Positions 8,957 through 17,821 are shown, counted from the first letter of the stretch. The stretch: DNA of 64,000 nt from Nocardia asteroides (GCA_019930625.1 CP082844.1:6944001-7008000), one strand, 5' to 3'. Made by a program: numbers and translations. The notes: a model not told the origin generated them from the sequence alone.

Positions 8957-9634
8957 GTGGATATCGGAGTTTTCGGGGCTACCGGCGTCATCGGTTCGCG
9001 GGTCGTCGCCGAAGCCCTACAGCGCGGGCACCGGGTCACCGCCTTCACCCGCGACGCGGCCCGGTTCCCCGCTCGGCACGGGGACGAGACGTGGGCGGTG
9101 GCCGACTGGCTGAACGCCGAGAGCGTGGCGGCGGCGATCGCAGGCCTCGACGTGGTCGTGAGCGCGGTGAACGCGGGGCACGGCATCGCCGATACCATCG
9201 CCAACGCGCACGATTTCGTGGTTGGTGCGCGAGCGATGGTCGCCGCGCTGGATCGGCAGCCGCGCGTCCGGCTGATCGCGGTGGGCGGAGCGGGCAGCCT
9301 GGAGGTGGCGCCCGGCGTACAACTGCTCGACACCGGGGACGAGTTCATTCGCAATCTCACCGAAGTGCTCGACGTCCCGGCGGAGTATGTCGAGGTGGTG
9401 CGTGCGCTGCGCGACGCGTTGAACGTCTACCGGCTGTCCAACCGCAATTGGACCTATCTGAGCCCCTCCTCGGGGCGGATCAATCCCGGCGAGCGCACCG
9501 GCCGCTTCCGGATCGGCGGCGATCAGTTGCTCGTCGGCGGCGCGGATCTCTCCGCCGAAGACGTAGCGGTCGCGCTCCTCGACGAAGCCGAGCAACCCCG
9601 CTTCATCCAACGCCGGTTCACCGTCGGCTACTGA
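8957..9634 (+). CDS. NAD(P)-binding oxidoreductase (NmrA/atypical SDR type)
   Basis: A 225-residue Rossmann protein beginning I-G-V-F-G-A-T-G-V-I-G-S-R, the G-x-x-G-x-x-G dinucleotide motif of NmrA-like and atypical SDRs, followed by V-V-V-S-A-V-N-A-G-H-G and L-I-A-V-G-G-A-G-S-L. The fold is well supported; the reaction is not. An AAGGAG ribosome-binding site at 8946-8951 lies only 2 nt before the ATG at 8954 but 5 nt before the GTG at 8957, so the GTG is the more likely start. It is divergently paired with the TetR gene and probably repressed by it. Confidence 0.82.
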   Translation: MDIGVFGATGVIGSRVVAEALQRGHRVTAFTRDAARFPARHGDETWAVADWLNAESVAAAIAGLDVVVSAVNAGHGIADTIANAHDFVVGARAMVAALDRQPRVRLIAVGGAGSLEVAPGVQLLDTGDEFIRNLTEVLDVPAEYVEVVRALRDALNVYRLSNRNWTYLSPSSGRINPGERTGRFRIGGDQLLVGGADLSAEDVAVALLDEAEQPRFIQRRFTVGY

Positions 9635-9749
9635 GCGCGTACGAATCCACGGACCCCGTTTGTGTCGGACCCCTCCGGCACAATGAACATCGTCGGACGT
9701 CGAACGAGTTGCCGCCCAATGTAATCCGCAACCCGACCGAGGAGAGTCC

Positions 9750-10328
9750 ATGCCTGAAGTCCACGCTTCGACGCCCGACCCACGTGACCCGGCGACCATC
9801 GACATCGATCGCGCGATCGAGTCGGCGGTCGAGATCGAGCGGCACCGGTATCTGCTGCACCGCGCGGTGGAGGACTACCGGTTGCGGGTCAGGCGGCGGT
9901 TCGAGCATTTGGACCCGCCGGAGCTGGAACTGCGCCTGCGTCAAGCGGAGCAGTTCATCGAGGCGCTGATGATCGACCCGATCAGGCACGGTGCGCTGGA
10001 CTTGGTCGCCTACCGGGCAATTCGGGACGGTGCACCGGTCGTGTTCGATGCCGAGCGCCGGACGTATGTCCTGCGTCGGCACGGGCAGGCTCCATTGCCT
10101 ATCCGCCCTGGCTTGCCGGAGCATCGGCTGGGTGTGATCGCCCGGCTGGCGGGGATCGGCCTGCGTTTGGAGGAGATCCAGGTGGTGGCGCTCACGACGG
10201 CGCAGACAGTCGCTCCGCACGAAGCGGCCGAGCGACCCGAGGAGGTGCCCGAGGTGCAGCGCGGAACGACGAAGCCTTCACGGGGGATTCGCAGGCCGCA
10301 TCGCCGAAAGCGCCCTGCGGGGCGTTGA
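9750..10328 (+). CDS. Hypothetical protein, charged and helical
   Basis: A 192-residue soluble protein with no family I recognise. Residues 18-75 look like a long charged helical or coiled-coil segment (I-E-S-A-V-E-I-E-R-H-R-Y-L, then Q-A-E-Q-F-I-E-A-L). The middle contains short strands (V-F-D-A-E-R-R-T-Y-V-L-R), and the C-terminal 30 residues are Arg/Lys/Pro-rich and probably disordered. The start ATG has a GAGGAG site 7 nt upstream. It stands alone on the plus strand and converges with rpsA across a very strong hairpin. Confidence 0.7.
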   Translation: MPEVHASTPDPRDPATIDIDRAIESAVEIERHRYLLHRAVEDYRLRVRRRFEHLDPPELELRLRQAEQFIEALMIDPIRHGALDLVAYRAIRDGAPVVFDAERRTYVLRRHGQAPLPIRPGLPEHRLGVIARLAGIGLRLEEIQVVALTTAQTVAPHEAAERPEEVPEVQRGTTKPSRGIRRPHRRKRPAGR

Positions 10329-10341
10329 TCAGAACCACAAA

Positions 10342-10380
10342 CGACTGCACCCCAACCGGAAACCGGTTGGGGTGCAGTCG
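10342..10380 (-). terminator. Very stable hairpin terminator behind rpsA
   Basis: A perfect 18-bp stem (10342-10359 with 10363-10380) closed by a 3-nt AAA loop, lying between the converging stops of the hypothetical gene (10328) and rpsA (10404). On the minus strand it is followed by the T-rich TTTGTGGTTCT, so it should terminate rpsA; it can also serve the plus-strand gene. Confidence 0.85.
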
Positions 10381-10403
10381 CGAATCAGCTCAGCAGATGC
10401 CGA

Positions 10404-11870
10404 TCAGGCGTTGCCGGACAGCTTCTCACGCAGAGCCGCCAGCTGAGCGTCGCTGGCCAGCGAACCGCCGGCGGGCTCGGCCTGGCTGGCGGAGGACTGC
10501 GAACCGCTCTCGGAGGAGTAGTTCGACGCGCCGCCGCCGTTCGCGGCCTCGGCCGCGGCGTCGGCCGCCATCTTCTCCATCTGCGCGGTGTGCATCTTGT
10601 GGCGACGCTCCGCCTCGGCGTAGCGGCCTTCCCACTCCTCGCGCTGCTTGTCGAAGCCCTCGAGCCACTCGTTGGTGTCGGGGTCGAAGCCCTCGGGGAA
10701 GATGTAGTTGCCCTGCTCGTCGTAGCTGTCGGCCATGCCGTACTTCGACGGGTCGAACTCGGCGTGGTAGTCCTCGTTGGCCTGCTTGAGGCTCAGCGAG
10801 ATCCGGCGACGCTCCAGGTCGATGTCGATGACCTTGACCATCGCGTCGTCGCCGACGGCCACGACCTGGTCGGGAACCTCCACGTGGCGCTCGGCCAGCT
10901 CGGAGATGTGCACCAAGCCCTCGATGCCCTCCTCGACGCGGACGAACGCGCCGAACGGAACGAGCTTGGTGACCTTGCCCGGCACGATCTGGCCGATCGC
11001 GTGGGTGCGGGCGAACTGACGCCACGGGTCTTCCTGGGTCGCCTTGAGCGACAGCGAGACGCGCTCGCGATCCAGATCGACGTCGAGCACCTCGACAGTG
11101 ACCTCGTTGCCGACCTCGACGACCTCGGACGGGTGGTCGATGTGCTTCCAGGACAGCTCGGAGACGTGCACCAGACCGTCCACGCCGCCCAGGTCGACGA
11201 AGGCGCCGAAGTTGACGATCGAGGAGACCACACCCTTGCGGACCTGGCCCTTCTGCAGCTGGTGCAGGAACTCGCTGCGCACCTCGGACTGGGTCTGCTC
11301 CAGCCACGCGCGGCGGGAGAGCACGACGTTGTTGCGGTTCTTGTCCAGCTCGATGATCTTGGCTTCGATCTCCTTGCCGACGTACGGCTGGAGGTCACGG
11401 ACCCGCCGCATCTCGACGAGCGACGCGGGCAGGAAGCCGCGCAGGCCGATGTCGAGGATCAGGCCGCCCTTGACGACCTCGATGACGGTGCCCTTGACGG
11501 CCTCGTCCTTCTCCTTGAGCTCCTCGATGGTGCCCCACGCACGCTCGTACTGCGCCCGCTTCTTCGACAGGATCAGGCGGCCTTCCTTGTCCTCCTTGGT
11601 GAGAACAAGGGCCTCGACCTCATCGCCCACGGAAACGACCTCGTTGGGGTCGACGTCGTGCTTGATGGAGAGTTCACGAGAGGGGATGACGCCTTCGGTT
11701 TTATAACCGATGTCGAGCAGGACCTCGTCGCGATCGACCTTGACGATGGTTCCTTCGACGATGTCGCCGTCGTTGAAGTACTTGATCGTGGCGTCGATGG
11801 CGGCGAGGAAATCCTCGGCGGAGCCGATGTCGTTGACGGCTACCTGCGGCGAGGTGACGGTGGTGGGCAT
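10404..11870 (-). CDS. rpsA: 30S ribosomal protein S1
   Basis: A 488-residue S1 with four visible S1/OB RNA-binding repeats (from G-D-I-V-E-G-T, A-V-K-G-T-V-I-E-V, G-Q-V-R-K-G-V-V and G-Q-I-V-P-G-K-V), the four-domain form typical of Actinobacteria, and an Ala/Ser/Glu-rich disordered C-terminal tail. S1 binds mRNA at the 30S platform and helps initiation and trans-translation. The ATG at 11870 gives M-P-T-T-V-T and the usual length; the frame extends 14 codons upstream without homology. The long hairpin at 10342-10380 ends the transcript. Confidence 0.96.
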   Translation of the reverse strand: MPTTVTSPQVAVNDIGSAEDFLAAIDATIKYFNDGDIVEGTIVKVDRDEVLLDIGYKTEGVIPSRELSIKHDVDPNEVVSVGDEVEALVLTKEDKEGRLILSKKRAQYERAWGTIEELKEKDEAVKGTVIEVVKGGLILDIGLRGFLPASLVEMRRVRDLQPYVGKEIEAKIIELDKNRNNVVLSRRAWLEQTQSEVRSEFLHQLQKGQVRKGVVSSIVNFGAFVDLGGVDGLVHVSELSWKHIDHPSEVVEVGNEVTVEVLDVDLDRERVSLSLKATQEDPWRQFARTHAIGQIVPGKVTKLVPFGAFVRVEEGIEGLVHISELAERHVEVPDQVVAVGDDAMVKVIDIDLERRRISLSLKQANEDYHAEFDPSKYGMADSYDEQGNYIFPEGFDPDTNEWLEGFDKQREEWEGRYAEAERRHKMHTAQMEKMAADAAAEAANGGGASNYSSESGSQSSASQAEPAGGSLASDAQLAALREKLSGNA

Positions 11871-12111
11871 ATGTCGGTTTGCTCCGGACGGATTGTGGTC
11901 GGTTGCGGACATTGGAACTTTCGGTACGCTGCGATCTCACCGCGAGGTGTGAAGACGGACACTTAGGAACGTACCGCACGCGACGCGCGTGAAACTCAGC
12001 ACGGGTTGAACTCCGGTACGGCTGTACGGAAGACACTCGCGCGTTCAGCGTACGCGACCTCGGTCCGGGCGGGCAAACCGGTCGGGTCGCCACGCCGATA
12101 GTCTGATCGGC

Positions 12112-12957
12112 GTGTCGGAAGATCGCCATGCGCAAGCAAACGCACTGCTCGGAACGGCGGGAATAGCGCGAACCCGGATCGGATCGGCGGCCAGCAGGCT
12201 GGCCAGCCGACGATGGTGGGACGCCGATGCCGCCCAGTACCACGAGACGCACGCGGAGTTCCTCGGCGTGGAGTCGCCCGGCGGCGAGTTCGTCTGGTGC
12301 CCGGAGGGCATGCACGAGGGCGACATGCGCTTCCTCGGCGACGTCACCGGCAAGCGGGTGCTGGAGATCGGTTGCGGCTCGGCTCCGTGCGCGCGCTGGC
12401 TGGCCGGGCAGGGTGCGCGGCCGGTCGGGCTCGACCTGTCGCGCGGCATGCTCGAACGGGGGCTGGCGGTCATGGCGCGCGGCGGGCCGCGGGTGCCGCT
12501 GGTGCAGGCGGACGCGGAGGCTCTTCCGTTCGCCGACGCCTCGTTCGATCTGGCCTGCTCGGCGTTCGGCGCCGTGCCGTTCGTCGCCGATTCCGCGCTG
12601 GTGATGCGCGAGGTGGCGCGGGTGCTGCGGCCGGGCGGGCGCTGGGTCTTCTCGGTGAACCACCCGTTGCGCTGGATCTTCCCGGACGATCCCGGTCCGG
12701 CGGGGCTGACCGCCACCATCCCGTACTTCGACCGCACCCCTTATGTCGAGGTGGACGGCGACGACGTGCCCACCTACGTCGAGCACCACCGGACCATCGG
12801 CGACCGCGTGCGCGAGATCGTCGCGGCGGGATTGGTCCTGGAGGACATCGTCGAACCGGAATGGCCGGAATGGCTCGATCGCGAATGGGGACAGTGGAGC
12901 CCGATGCGCGGCGAACTCTTCCCCGGCACGGCGATCTTCGTCACGAGGAAGCCGTGA
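12112..12957 (+). CDS. Class I SAM-dependent methyltransferase
   Basis: A 281-residue methyltransferase of the Methyltransf_11 type: motif I is V-L-E-I-G-C-G-S-A-P, the acidic residue of motif II is in V-G-L-D-L-S, motif IV is F-D-L-A-C-S-A-F-G-A, and L-R-P-G-G-R-W-V-F-S is the post-motif strand. The substrate is not apparent; the W-W-D-A-D-A-A-Q-Y-H-E-T-H N-terminus is common in uncharacterised actinobacterial members. The start is a GTG. Its last 17 nt overlap the 3' end of the convergent gene at 12941-13249. Confidence 0.9.
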   Translation: MSEDRHAQANALLGTAGIARTRIGSAASRLASRRWWDADAAQYHETHAEFLGVESPGGEFVWCPEGMHEGDMRFLGDVTGKRVLEIGCGSAPCARWLAGQGARPVGLDLSRGMLERGLAVMARGGPRVPLVQADAEALPFADASFDLACSAFGAVPFVADSALVMREVARVLRPGGRWVFSVNHPLRWIFPDDPGPAGLTATIPYFDRTPYVEVDGDDVPTYVEHHRTIGDRVREIVAAGLVLEDIVEPEWPEWLDREWGQWSPMRGELFPGTAIFVTRKP

Positions 12958-13249
12958 GCTTCGGATGATGCTCGTCGGCCAGCTCGAGGATCGAGACCTC
13001 GTGCGTGACCAGCATCTCCTGCGACCGCGGCTGACCGGCGATCTCGCGCAGCCGCTCCCGGAACGCCTCGGCCGCGGCCATGCTGTCGAAGTCCACGTCG
13101 ACGAGCACCCGATTGGGATAGTGCGTGAATCGCTGCACCCGGCAGTTGCGAGCCCCCGCCTCGGCGAGGAAATTGTCGAAGGCGTCGAACATCGGTTTCC
13201 ACGTCTCGTAATCGCGCACGACGTGGTCGATGTGCACTGTCGCGGCCAT
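12941..13249 (-). CDS. Small dimeric alpha/beta-barrel protein (ABM/cyclase-like)
   Basis: A 102-residue protein with the beta-alpha-beta-beta-alpha-beta pattern of ferredoxin-like dimeric barrels: V-H-I-D-H-V-V-R-D-Y-E-T-W, then R-V-L-V-D-V-D-F-D-S and a C-terminal helix plus strand. Relatives are annotated as cyclases or antibiotic biosynthesis monooxygenases, but no catalytic residue is identifiable, so this is a fold call. It overlaps the 3' end of the convergent methyltransferase gene by 17 nt. The ATG at 13249 follows a GGAAAGGGGAC-like site. Confidence 0.7.
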   Translation of the reverse strand: MAATVHIDHVVRDYETWKPMFDAFDNFLAEAGARNCRVQRFTHYPNRVLVDVDFDSMAAAEAFRERLREIAGQPRSQEMLVTHEVSILELADEHHPKLTASS

Positions 13250-13348
13250 CTGTGTCCCCTTTCCGTGGGTACGGCCGAAGTTGCCGACACTTAGCAGTCT
13301 TCGCGCCGATCGGGCGGGGCACCATCTCTGATCGGTCTCGGAGTCGCG

Positions 13349-13507
13349 TCACTGCGACTTCGGTTTGCGCCCGGCCTGATCCAGCGCCAGGCGCAGCGCG
13401 TACTCGATCTGGGCGTTGATACTGCGCAGGTCGTCGGCCGCCCACTTCGCGATGGCGTCGTGGACGGCCGGGTCCAGGCGTAGCAGCAGTCTCTTGCGCT
13501 CAGCCAC
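13349..13507 (-). CDS. Small ribbon-helix-helix DNA-binding protein
   Basis: A 52-residue protein with the Arc/MetJ-type layout: a short basic strand K-R-L-L-L-R-L-D-P, a helix V-H-D-A-I-A-K-W-A, a turn and a second helix S-I-N-A-Q-I-E-Y-A-L-R-L-A-L. Homologues are often named antitoxin-like or HicB-like, but no toxin gene is adjacent. The GTG start (13505-13507) lies 12 nt behind the stop of the SPFH gene with GGCGGGCGG as ribosome-binding site, so the two are almost certainly cotranscribed. It may autoregulate through the repeats upstream of the SPFH gene. Confidence 0.78.
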   Translation of the reverse strand: MAERKRLLLRLDPAVHDAIAKWAADDLRSINAQIEYALRLALDQAGRKPKSQ

Positions 13508-13519
13508 GGGCCGCCCGCC

Positions 13520-14404
13520 TCATGAGTAGAGCGAACCGGCGTTGACGACAGGCTGAGTCGGACGGTCACCGCACAGCACGACGAGCAGGTTCGACACCAT
13601 CGCCGCTTTGCGCTCCTCGTCCAGCTCCACCATGCCTTCCTGCGCAAGCCGCTCCAGAGCCAGGCCGACCATGCCGACCGCGCCCTCCACGATCCGGGTT
13701 CGCGCGGCGACCACCTGGGCCGCCTGCTGCCGAACCAGCATGGCCTGGGCGATCTCGGGCGCGTAGGCGAGGTGGGTGATCCGCGCCTCCAGCACCTCGA
13801 TGCCCGCCATCTCGGTGCGGTCACGCAATTCCACGGTCAGCTCCTCGGCGACCTCGGCGCCGTCACGCAGGCTGGTGCGGCCCGCCTCGTGCGCGTCGTA
13901 GGGATGCGTCGTGGCCAAGTGCCGCACGGCCGCCTCGGACTGGGTCTCGACGTACTCCTCGTAGTCGTCGACGGCGAAGGCGGCCTTGAAGCTGTCCACC
14001 ACCCGGTAGACGACCACCGCGGCGATCTCGACCGGGTTGCCGTCGGCGTCGTTGACCTTGAGTTTCTGGGTTTCGAAATTCCGCACGCGCAGCGAGATGC
14101 TCTTGCGGTCGGTCAGCGGGAGCACCGAGAAGAAGCCCGGTTCGCTCACCGAGCCGACGTAGCGGCCGAAGAACTGCACCACCTTGGCTTCGTTGGGGTT
14201 CACCACGGTCAGGCCGGTCGCGAGCAACAGCAAGACGACCACCATCACCGTCGCGGCCACCGCGCCGGCCACGGCGAGGCCGTTGCCGTGGCGGGCTCCC
14301 GCGACGAAACCGAACGCCGCGGCGGCGCCGAACAGGAGCGTGAGCACGAACCATCCCAGCAGCACCAGAAAGCCGTTCAGGCGGAACGCGGATCGAAACT
14401 GCAT
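13520..14404 (-). CDS. SPFH/Band 7 (stomatin-flotillin type) membrane protein
   Basis: A 294-residue protein with two N-terminal transmembrane helices (about 8-32 and 42-64) and an SPFH domain that starts at [19 protein letters not shown], followed by a helical region with an [17 protein letters not shown] segment. Such proteins scaffold membrane microdomains; this short clade is common in Actinobacteria. The small ribbon-helix-helix gene follows 12 nt downstream. A palindromic repeat region overlaps the promoter and ribosome-binding area (GGGAGG just before the ATG). Confidence 0.88.
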   Translation of the reverse strand: MQFRSAFRLNGFLVLLGWFVLTLLFGAAAAFGFVAGARHGNGLAVAGAVAATVMVVVLLLLATGLTVVNPNEAKVVQFFGRYVGSVSEPGFFSVLPLTDRKSISLRVRNFETQKLKVNDADGNPVEIAAVVVYRVVDSFKAAFAVDDYEEYVETQSEAAVRHLATTHPYDAHEAGRTSLRDGAEVAEELTVELRDRTEMAGIEVLEARITHLAYAPEIAQAMLVRQQAAQVVAARTRIVEGAVGMVGLALERLAQEGMVELDEERKAAMVSNLLVVLCGDRPTQPVVNAGSLYS

Positions 14405-14416
14405 GACATCCTCCCA

Positions 14417-14434
14417 ATATCAGAGTGATATCAC
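14417..14434. promoter_or_regulatory. TGATAT repeat/palindrome in the SPFH-RHH promoter
   Basis: On the minus strand two direct TGATAT hexamers lie 11 bp apart, about one helical turn, and together they also form GTGATATCAC (14425-14434) and ATATCA-gag-TGATAT (14417-14431). The element sits 12 to 30 nt upstream of the SPFH start codon, against the ribosome-binding site. Ribbon-helix-helix dimers often bind short tandem or inverted repeats, so autoregulation by the downstream RHH protein is a reasonable inference. Confidence 0.5.
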
Positions 14435-14484
14435 GAAGATAGCATGCTGCCGCCGCGCCCCACCAGGCAGCGGCGGCGGCGAAC

Positions 14485-15840
14485 TCACCGGGCGTCCGGC
14501 CGGATGTTGCGGTTGAAGCGGAACAGGTTGCGCGGATCGTGCTGCGCTTTGAGCGCCGCCAGCCGGGCGTAGGTGTCGGGCCGAAAGCCTGCGCGGGTCT
14601 GCGCCTCGTCCGCCTCGGCGCCCGCCCCGTAGAGGAAGTTGAGGCTGTGCCCGAGAGTCCACGGCGCCAGCGCGGCACGGATATCGGCTCGGGTCGCGGC
14701 AGCCTCGGGGCCGGTGATGATCCGGACGACATAGGAGGCCTCACGATGGTCCACCGCGATTCCGGCGTCGCCCGGGCGGGCCGACGCGCCACCGAGATGA
14801 CGGATGTCGACCACCGCCCCCGCGCCGGATTCCGGCCCAGCGGCAGCCAGCAAGGCCGCGGCGGCGTCCTCGGTGAACTCACTCAGCAGCGCGTTGGTGG
14901 CAGCGTAAGCGTGCGGGTGATCGGGGTCGCTGTGAATGGTGTGCGACTCGGTGTACGGCATCGTGCGCAGGTCGTCGGTCAGCCGTTCGCCGACCGCACG
15001 CAGCGGTGCGATCAGCCGTTCGGCTTGCTCGGCAGGCCCGTTGTACGCGATCCGGATCGAGGCGACGTACCGTCCGCGCAGTTGCGCGGGCACCGGCGGG
15101 ATATCCGGGAATGCGAGCATGGCGACCGTCGAGGTGAGTTCCTCCGGCACGGTCGCGGTCCATTGCCGCCACGCGTCCAACGCCCGCTCCACCAGCGGCG
15201 TGTCGAACACCAACTGCCCGCCGTACACCGTGGTGACCGGGACCAGACCGACCTCGAGGCCGGTCACGACACCGAAGTTGCCTCCGCTGCCGAGCACGGC
15301 GCCGAACAGTTCGTCGCCCGGCGACAGCGTGCGCACCCTGCCGTCGGCGGTGACCAGCTCGATCGCCCGCACGTGCTCGGCGGCGTACCCGAACTGACGC
15401 GCGAGCAGTCCGACGCCGCCACCGAGCAGATAGCCCACCATCCCCACCGACTGGGACGAGCCGTTCAGCGGCGCCAATCCGTGCTCGGCCGCCGCGTCGA
15501 CCAGCGCGCCCGCGCGGACCCCGGCGCCGATGTGGGCGGTCCCGCGGACGGGATCGATGCGGATGCCAGCCAACCGGCGCGTGCTGATCAGCACTCCCCC
15601 GTCGGCCGCGACCGACAGCCCGTGGCCGGTCGCCTGTACCGCGATCGGCAACTCGTGCCGCGCCGCGTACTCCACGGCAGCGCGCACGTCCTCGGCGTGC
15701 GCAGCGCCGACGATCAGGGCGGGGCGATGCGTGTAGGCGGTCTGGAAACCGGCGGTCTCCGCGTCGTAGCCCGCGTCGCCGGGACGGAAGATCGGGCCGG
15801 TGAAGGCGTCGAGGTCGATGGTCTCTGCTATGTGTCCCAT
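14485..15840 (-). CDS. FAD-binding oxidoreductase (PCMH/BBE family)
   Basis: A 451-residue flavoprotein of the berberine-bridge-enzyme-like family: the N-terminal PCMH FAD domain (about 35-205) with Q-A-T-G-H-G-L-S, whose His is in the usual covalent-FAD position, then V-G-M-V-G-Y-L-L-G-G-G-V-G-L-L, and a C-terminal BBE segment with N-F-L-Y-G and P-R-N-L-F-R-F-N-R-N-I. The second FAD-linking Cys of bicovalent members is absent; that loop reads N-G-S-S-Q-S-V-G, so attachment is probably by His only. It is divergent from a LysR gene with about 70 nt between starts. The substrate is unknown. Confidence 0.88.
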   Translation of the reverse strand: MGHIAETIDLDAFTGPIFRPGDAGYDAETAGFQTAYTHRPALIVGAAHAEDVRAAVEYAARHELPIAVQATGHGLSVAADGGVLISTRRLAGIRIDPVRGTAHIGAGVRAGALVDAAAEHGLAPLNGSSQSVGMVGYLLGGGVGLLARQFGYAAEHVRAIELVTADGRVRTLSPGDELFGAVLGSGGNFGVVTGLEVGLVPVTTVYGGQLVFDTPLVERALDAWRQWTATVPEELTSTVAMLAFPDIPPVPAQLRGRYVASIRIAYNGPAEQAERLIAPLRAVGERLTDDLRTMPYTESHTIHSDPDHPHAYAATNALLSEFTEDAAAALLAAAGPESGAGAVVDIRHLGGASARPGDAGIAVDHREASYVVRIITGPEAAATRADIRAALAPWTLGHSLNFLYGAGAEADEAQTRAGFRPDTYARLAALKAQHDPRNLFRFNRNIRPDAR

Positions 15841-15898
15841 GGCTTCGACGATTCCCTGACGAGTTCAATAAGTAAAACAGCCAGCTTTTCTACTTCCT

Positions 15899-15913
15899 AT
15901 AATTGCTAGTTAT
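15899..15913. promoter_or_regulatory. Possible LysR box overlapping the lysR start
   Basis: ATAA-N7-TTAT, containing a T-N11-A core, spans the lysR start codon region in an AT-rich divergent promoter. LysR-type regulators classically bind T-N11-A boxes in such intergenic regions. The arms are short and the site overlaps the ATG, so the call is tentative. Confidence 0.3.
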
Positions 15914-16808
15914 GGAATTGCGGCAGCTTCGCTACTTCGTCACGGTGGCCGAGGAGGCGAACTTCACCCGCGCGGCGGCGCGGCTGCATCTGACCCAGCC
16001 CGGGCTCAGCGCCCAGATCCGTCAGTTGGAGCGCGAGCTCGGCCTGCCACTGCTCGACCGTGGCGGGCGTACGGTCACACCGACCGAGGTGGGCGCGGCC
16101 GTGCTGCCGCACGCGCGGGCGGCGCTGGCCGCCGCCGAGCGGATCACCCACATGGCGGACGAGTTCACCGGGTTGCTCCGCGGACAAGTTCGGCTCGGGC
16201 TCATCTCGGGGGCGGCGGTCGAGGAATTCGACGTCGCCGCTGTGCTCGCCGATTTCCACCGAGACCACCCGCAAGTCGGCATCAGCTTGACCGAGGACAC
16301 TTCGGAGCGGATGCTCGCCGCCCTCGACCGGGGCGAACTCGATGTGGCTCTGATCGGAATGACCGGCGCGGACGTCGGTCCCGGCATCGGTATCGAGGTG
16401 CTGCTGGAGACCGCGGTGGTGGCGGTCGCGGCGAGGGACCTCGGTGACGGCGCCGAGATCCCGGTCAGGACGCTGCGCGATCGTCCGCTGATCTGTCTGA
16501 CGCCGGGCACCGGCATCCGCGCCGTCTTCGAGCGAGCCTGCGCGGCGGCGGGTTTCGAACCCGCCGTCGCTTACGAGGCGGCGGCGCCCGCACTCTTGCT
16601 GCGGTTGGCGGCACGCGGTCTCGGCGTGGCCGTGGTGCCCGATCTCACCGCCGAGGAGGCCGAGGCTTTCGGAGTGCGGACCATGCGCATCGTGGAACCG
16701 GAAGTGCGCGGGCGTCTCGCGCTGGCCTGGCGCACCGACCGTCCCGCGAGCCCAGCCGCCGAAGTGCTGCTCGGTCAGCTGCGAATCGCCCTGCGCGTCG
16801 ACGAATGA
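15912..16808 (+). CDS. LysR family transcriptional regulator
   Basis: A 298-residue LTTR starting M-E-L-R-Q-L-R-Y-F-V-T-V-A-E-E. The winged HTH covers about residues 1-60 (F-T-R-A-A-A-R-L-H-L-T-Q-P-G-L-S as HTH) and the periplasmic-binding-like effector domain about 88-290. The ATG at 15912 is chosen over the upstream TTG because it gives the canonical LTTR N-terminus. It is divergent from the FAD oxidoreductase gene, which it probably controls. The inducer is unknown. Confidence 0.92.
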   Translation: MELRQLRYFVTVAEEANFTRAAARLHLTQPGLSAQIRQLERELGLPLLDRGGRTVTPTEVGAAVLPHARAALAAAERITHMADEFTGLLRGQVRLGLISGAAVEEFDVAAVLADFHRDHPQVGISLTEDTSERMLAALDRGELDVALIGMTGADVGPGIGIEVLLETAVVAVAARDLGDGAEIPVRTLRDRPLICLTPGTGIRAVFERACAAAGFEPAVAYEAAAPALLLRLAARGLGVAVVPDLTAEEAEAFGVRTMRIVEPEVRGRLALAWRTDRPASPAAEVLLGQLRIALRVDE

Positions 16809-16975
16809 ACCGACCGGCCCGCCGGAGTGGCAAGCGCCCGCCGCGACCAGGGCCGTCTCCGGCCGCCGTGCGGGACGAAACAGCGCGGACAACGTGGTCG
16901 ACCCGATCGCGAGTGTGCGGCGGTGGTGGGGCGTCGTCGGTGGAGTGAGCGGTGGATCTCCGCGGCGTCGAGTTC

Positions 16976-17821
16976 TCAGACGCTGGCGATGGTCTCTATG
17001 AGGCTTGCGAAGCTGTCTCTGCCGTGGCCGGCTTCGATGCCTCTGTGTGTAAGCGATCTGATGAGTTGGGGCAATTCGGTGTTGATGCCGCGCTGTCGGG
17101 CGGCGTGGATGAGGTGGTCCATGAGGGGCGCGTCGAGCTCGAGCCATTCCTCGTCGCCGGGGTACCGGCCGTTGTCTATCTGCTGGGCGTAGTCGGCGAT
17201 GACCGACGCGATCGTGGTCGACATCCAGTGATTCAGCAGCGGGGCCGTCGATGCCGCACGAACCTCGGCCGTGCGCAGCAATGCCGCGCTGTACAGGTAT
17301 CCGACGAGGGTGGCCCACGCGAAGTTCAGCATCGCGACGTCGTAGAGCGCTGCCGTGCCCGGGTTCGGTCCCAGATACGTCGCGCTACCCAGCTGCCCGA
17401 GCAGTGGTTCGTGACGGGCGAACAATTCTTCCGAACCGCTGTACACGAGGACCGTCTCGGGCTTGCCGACATGTTCGGGGTGCGCCATCAGCGCACCGTC
17501 GAGGTACCGGCCGCCACGTTCGGCCACCCAGGCGGCCAGTCGCCGGGCCTGCGCATCGGTGCCCGAGGTCACGTTCACCAGATCGCGGGATGTGATGTGC
17601 TGTTCGGCCCGTCCGAGGATCCCGGCGGCAGCGTCGTAGTCATCGACGCACACGACGACCAGGGCCGCGGCGTCGAGAGCCGCGTGCAGTGAATTCGCTT
17701 GCGCGTCGTCGTGCTCGTCCCAGAACGTGACCGCGTTGTGCATCGTTAGAGCTTCGGCCAGCGCCGCTGCTCGGACGCCGCGTCCGAGCACGGTCACGGA
17801 TGTCCCCGTAGGTGTACGCAT
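16976..17821 (-). CDS. NADPH-dependent imine-reductase-like (6PGDH-type) oxidoreductase
   Basis: A 281-residue protein of the beta-hydroxyacid dehydrogenase/imine reductase group: an N-terminal Rossmann domain with a degenerate glycine motif (V-L-G-R-G-V-R-A), the conserved N-V-T-S-G-T-D-A-Q-A segment, D-G-A-L-M-A-H-P and a helical C-terminal dimerisation domain. The group reduces imines or acts on hydroxyacids; activity here is inferred from family only. The ATG at 17821 has GGAGAG about 9 nt upstream, unlike the ATG 18 nt earlier. It is divergent from a MerR gene across a MerR-type promoter. Codon choice is less GC3-biased than in flanking core genes, hinting at later acquisition. Confidence 0.82.
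   Translation of the reverse strand: MRTPTGTSVTVLGRGVRAAALAEALTMHNAVTFWDEHDDAQANSLHAALDAAALVVVCVDDYDAAAGILGRAEQHITSRDLVNVTSGTDAQARRLAAWVAERGGRYLDGALMAHPEHVGKPETVLVYSGSEELFARHEPLLGQLGSATYLGPNPGTAALYDVAMLNFAWATLVGYLYSAALLRTAEVRAASTAPLLNHWMSTTIASVIADYAQQIDNGRYPGDEEWLELDAPLMDHLIHAARQRGINTELPQLIRSLTHRGIEAGHGRDSFASLIETIASV

Noticed and set aside
13349-13507. Calling the ribbon-helix-helix gene an antitoxin
   Set aside because: No toxin gene is adjacent; its partner is a membrane SPFH protein, so the toxin-antitoxin label would rest on distant similarity only.
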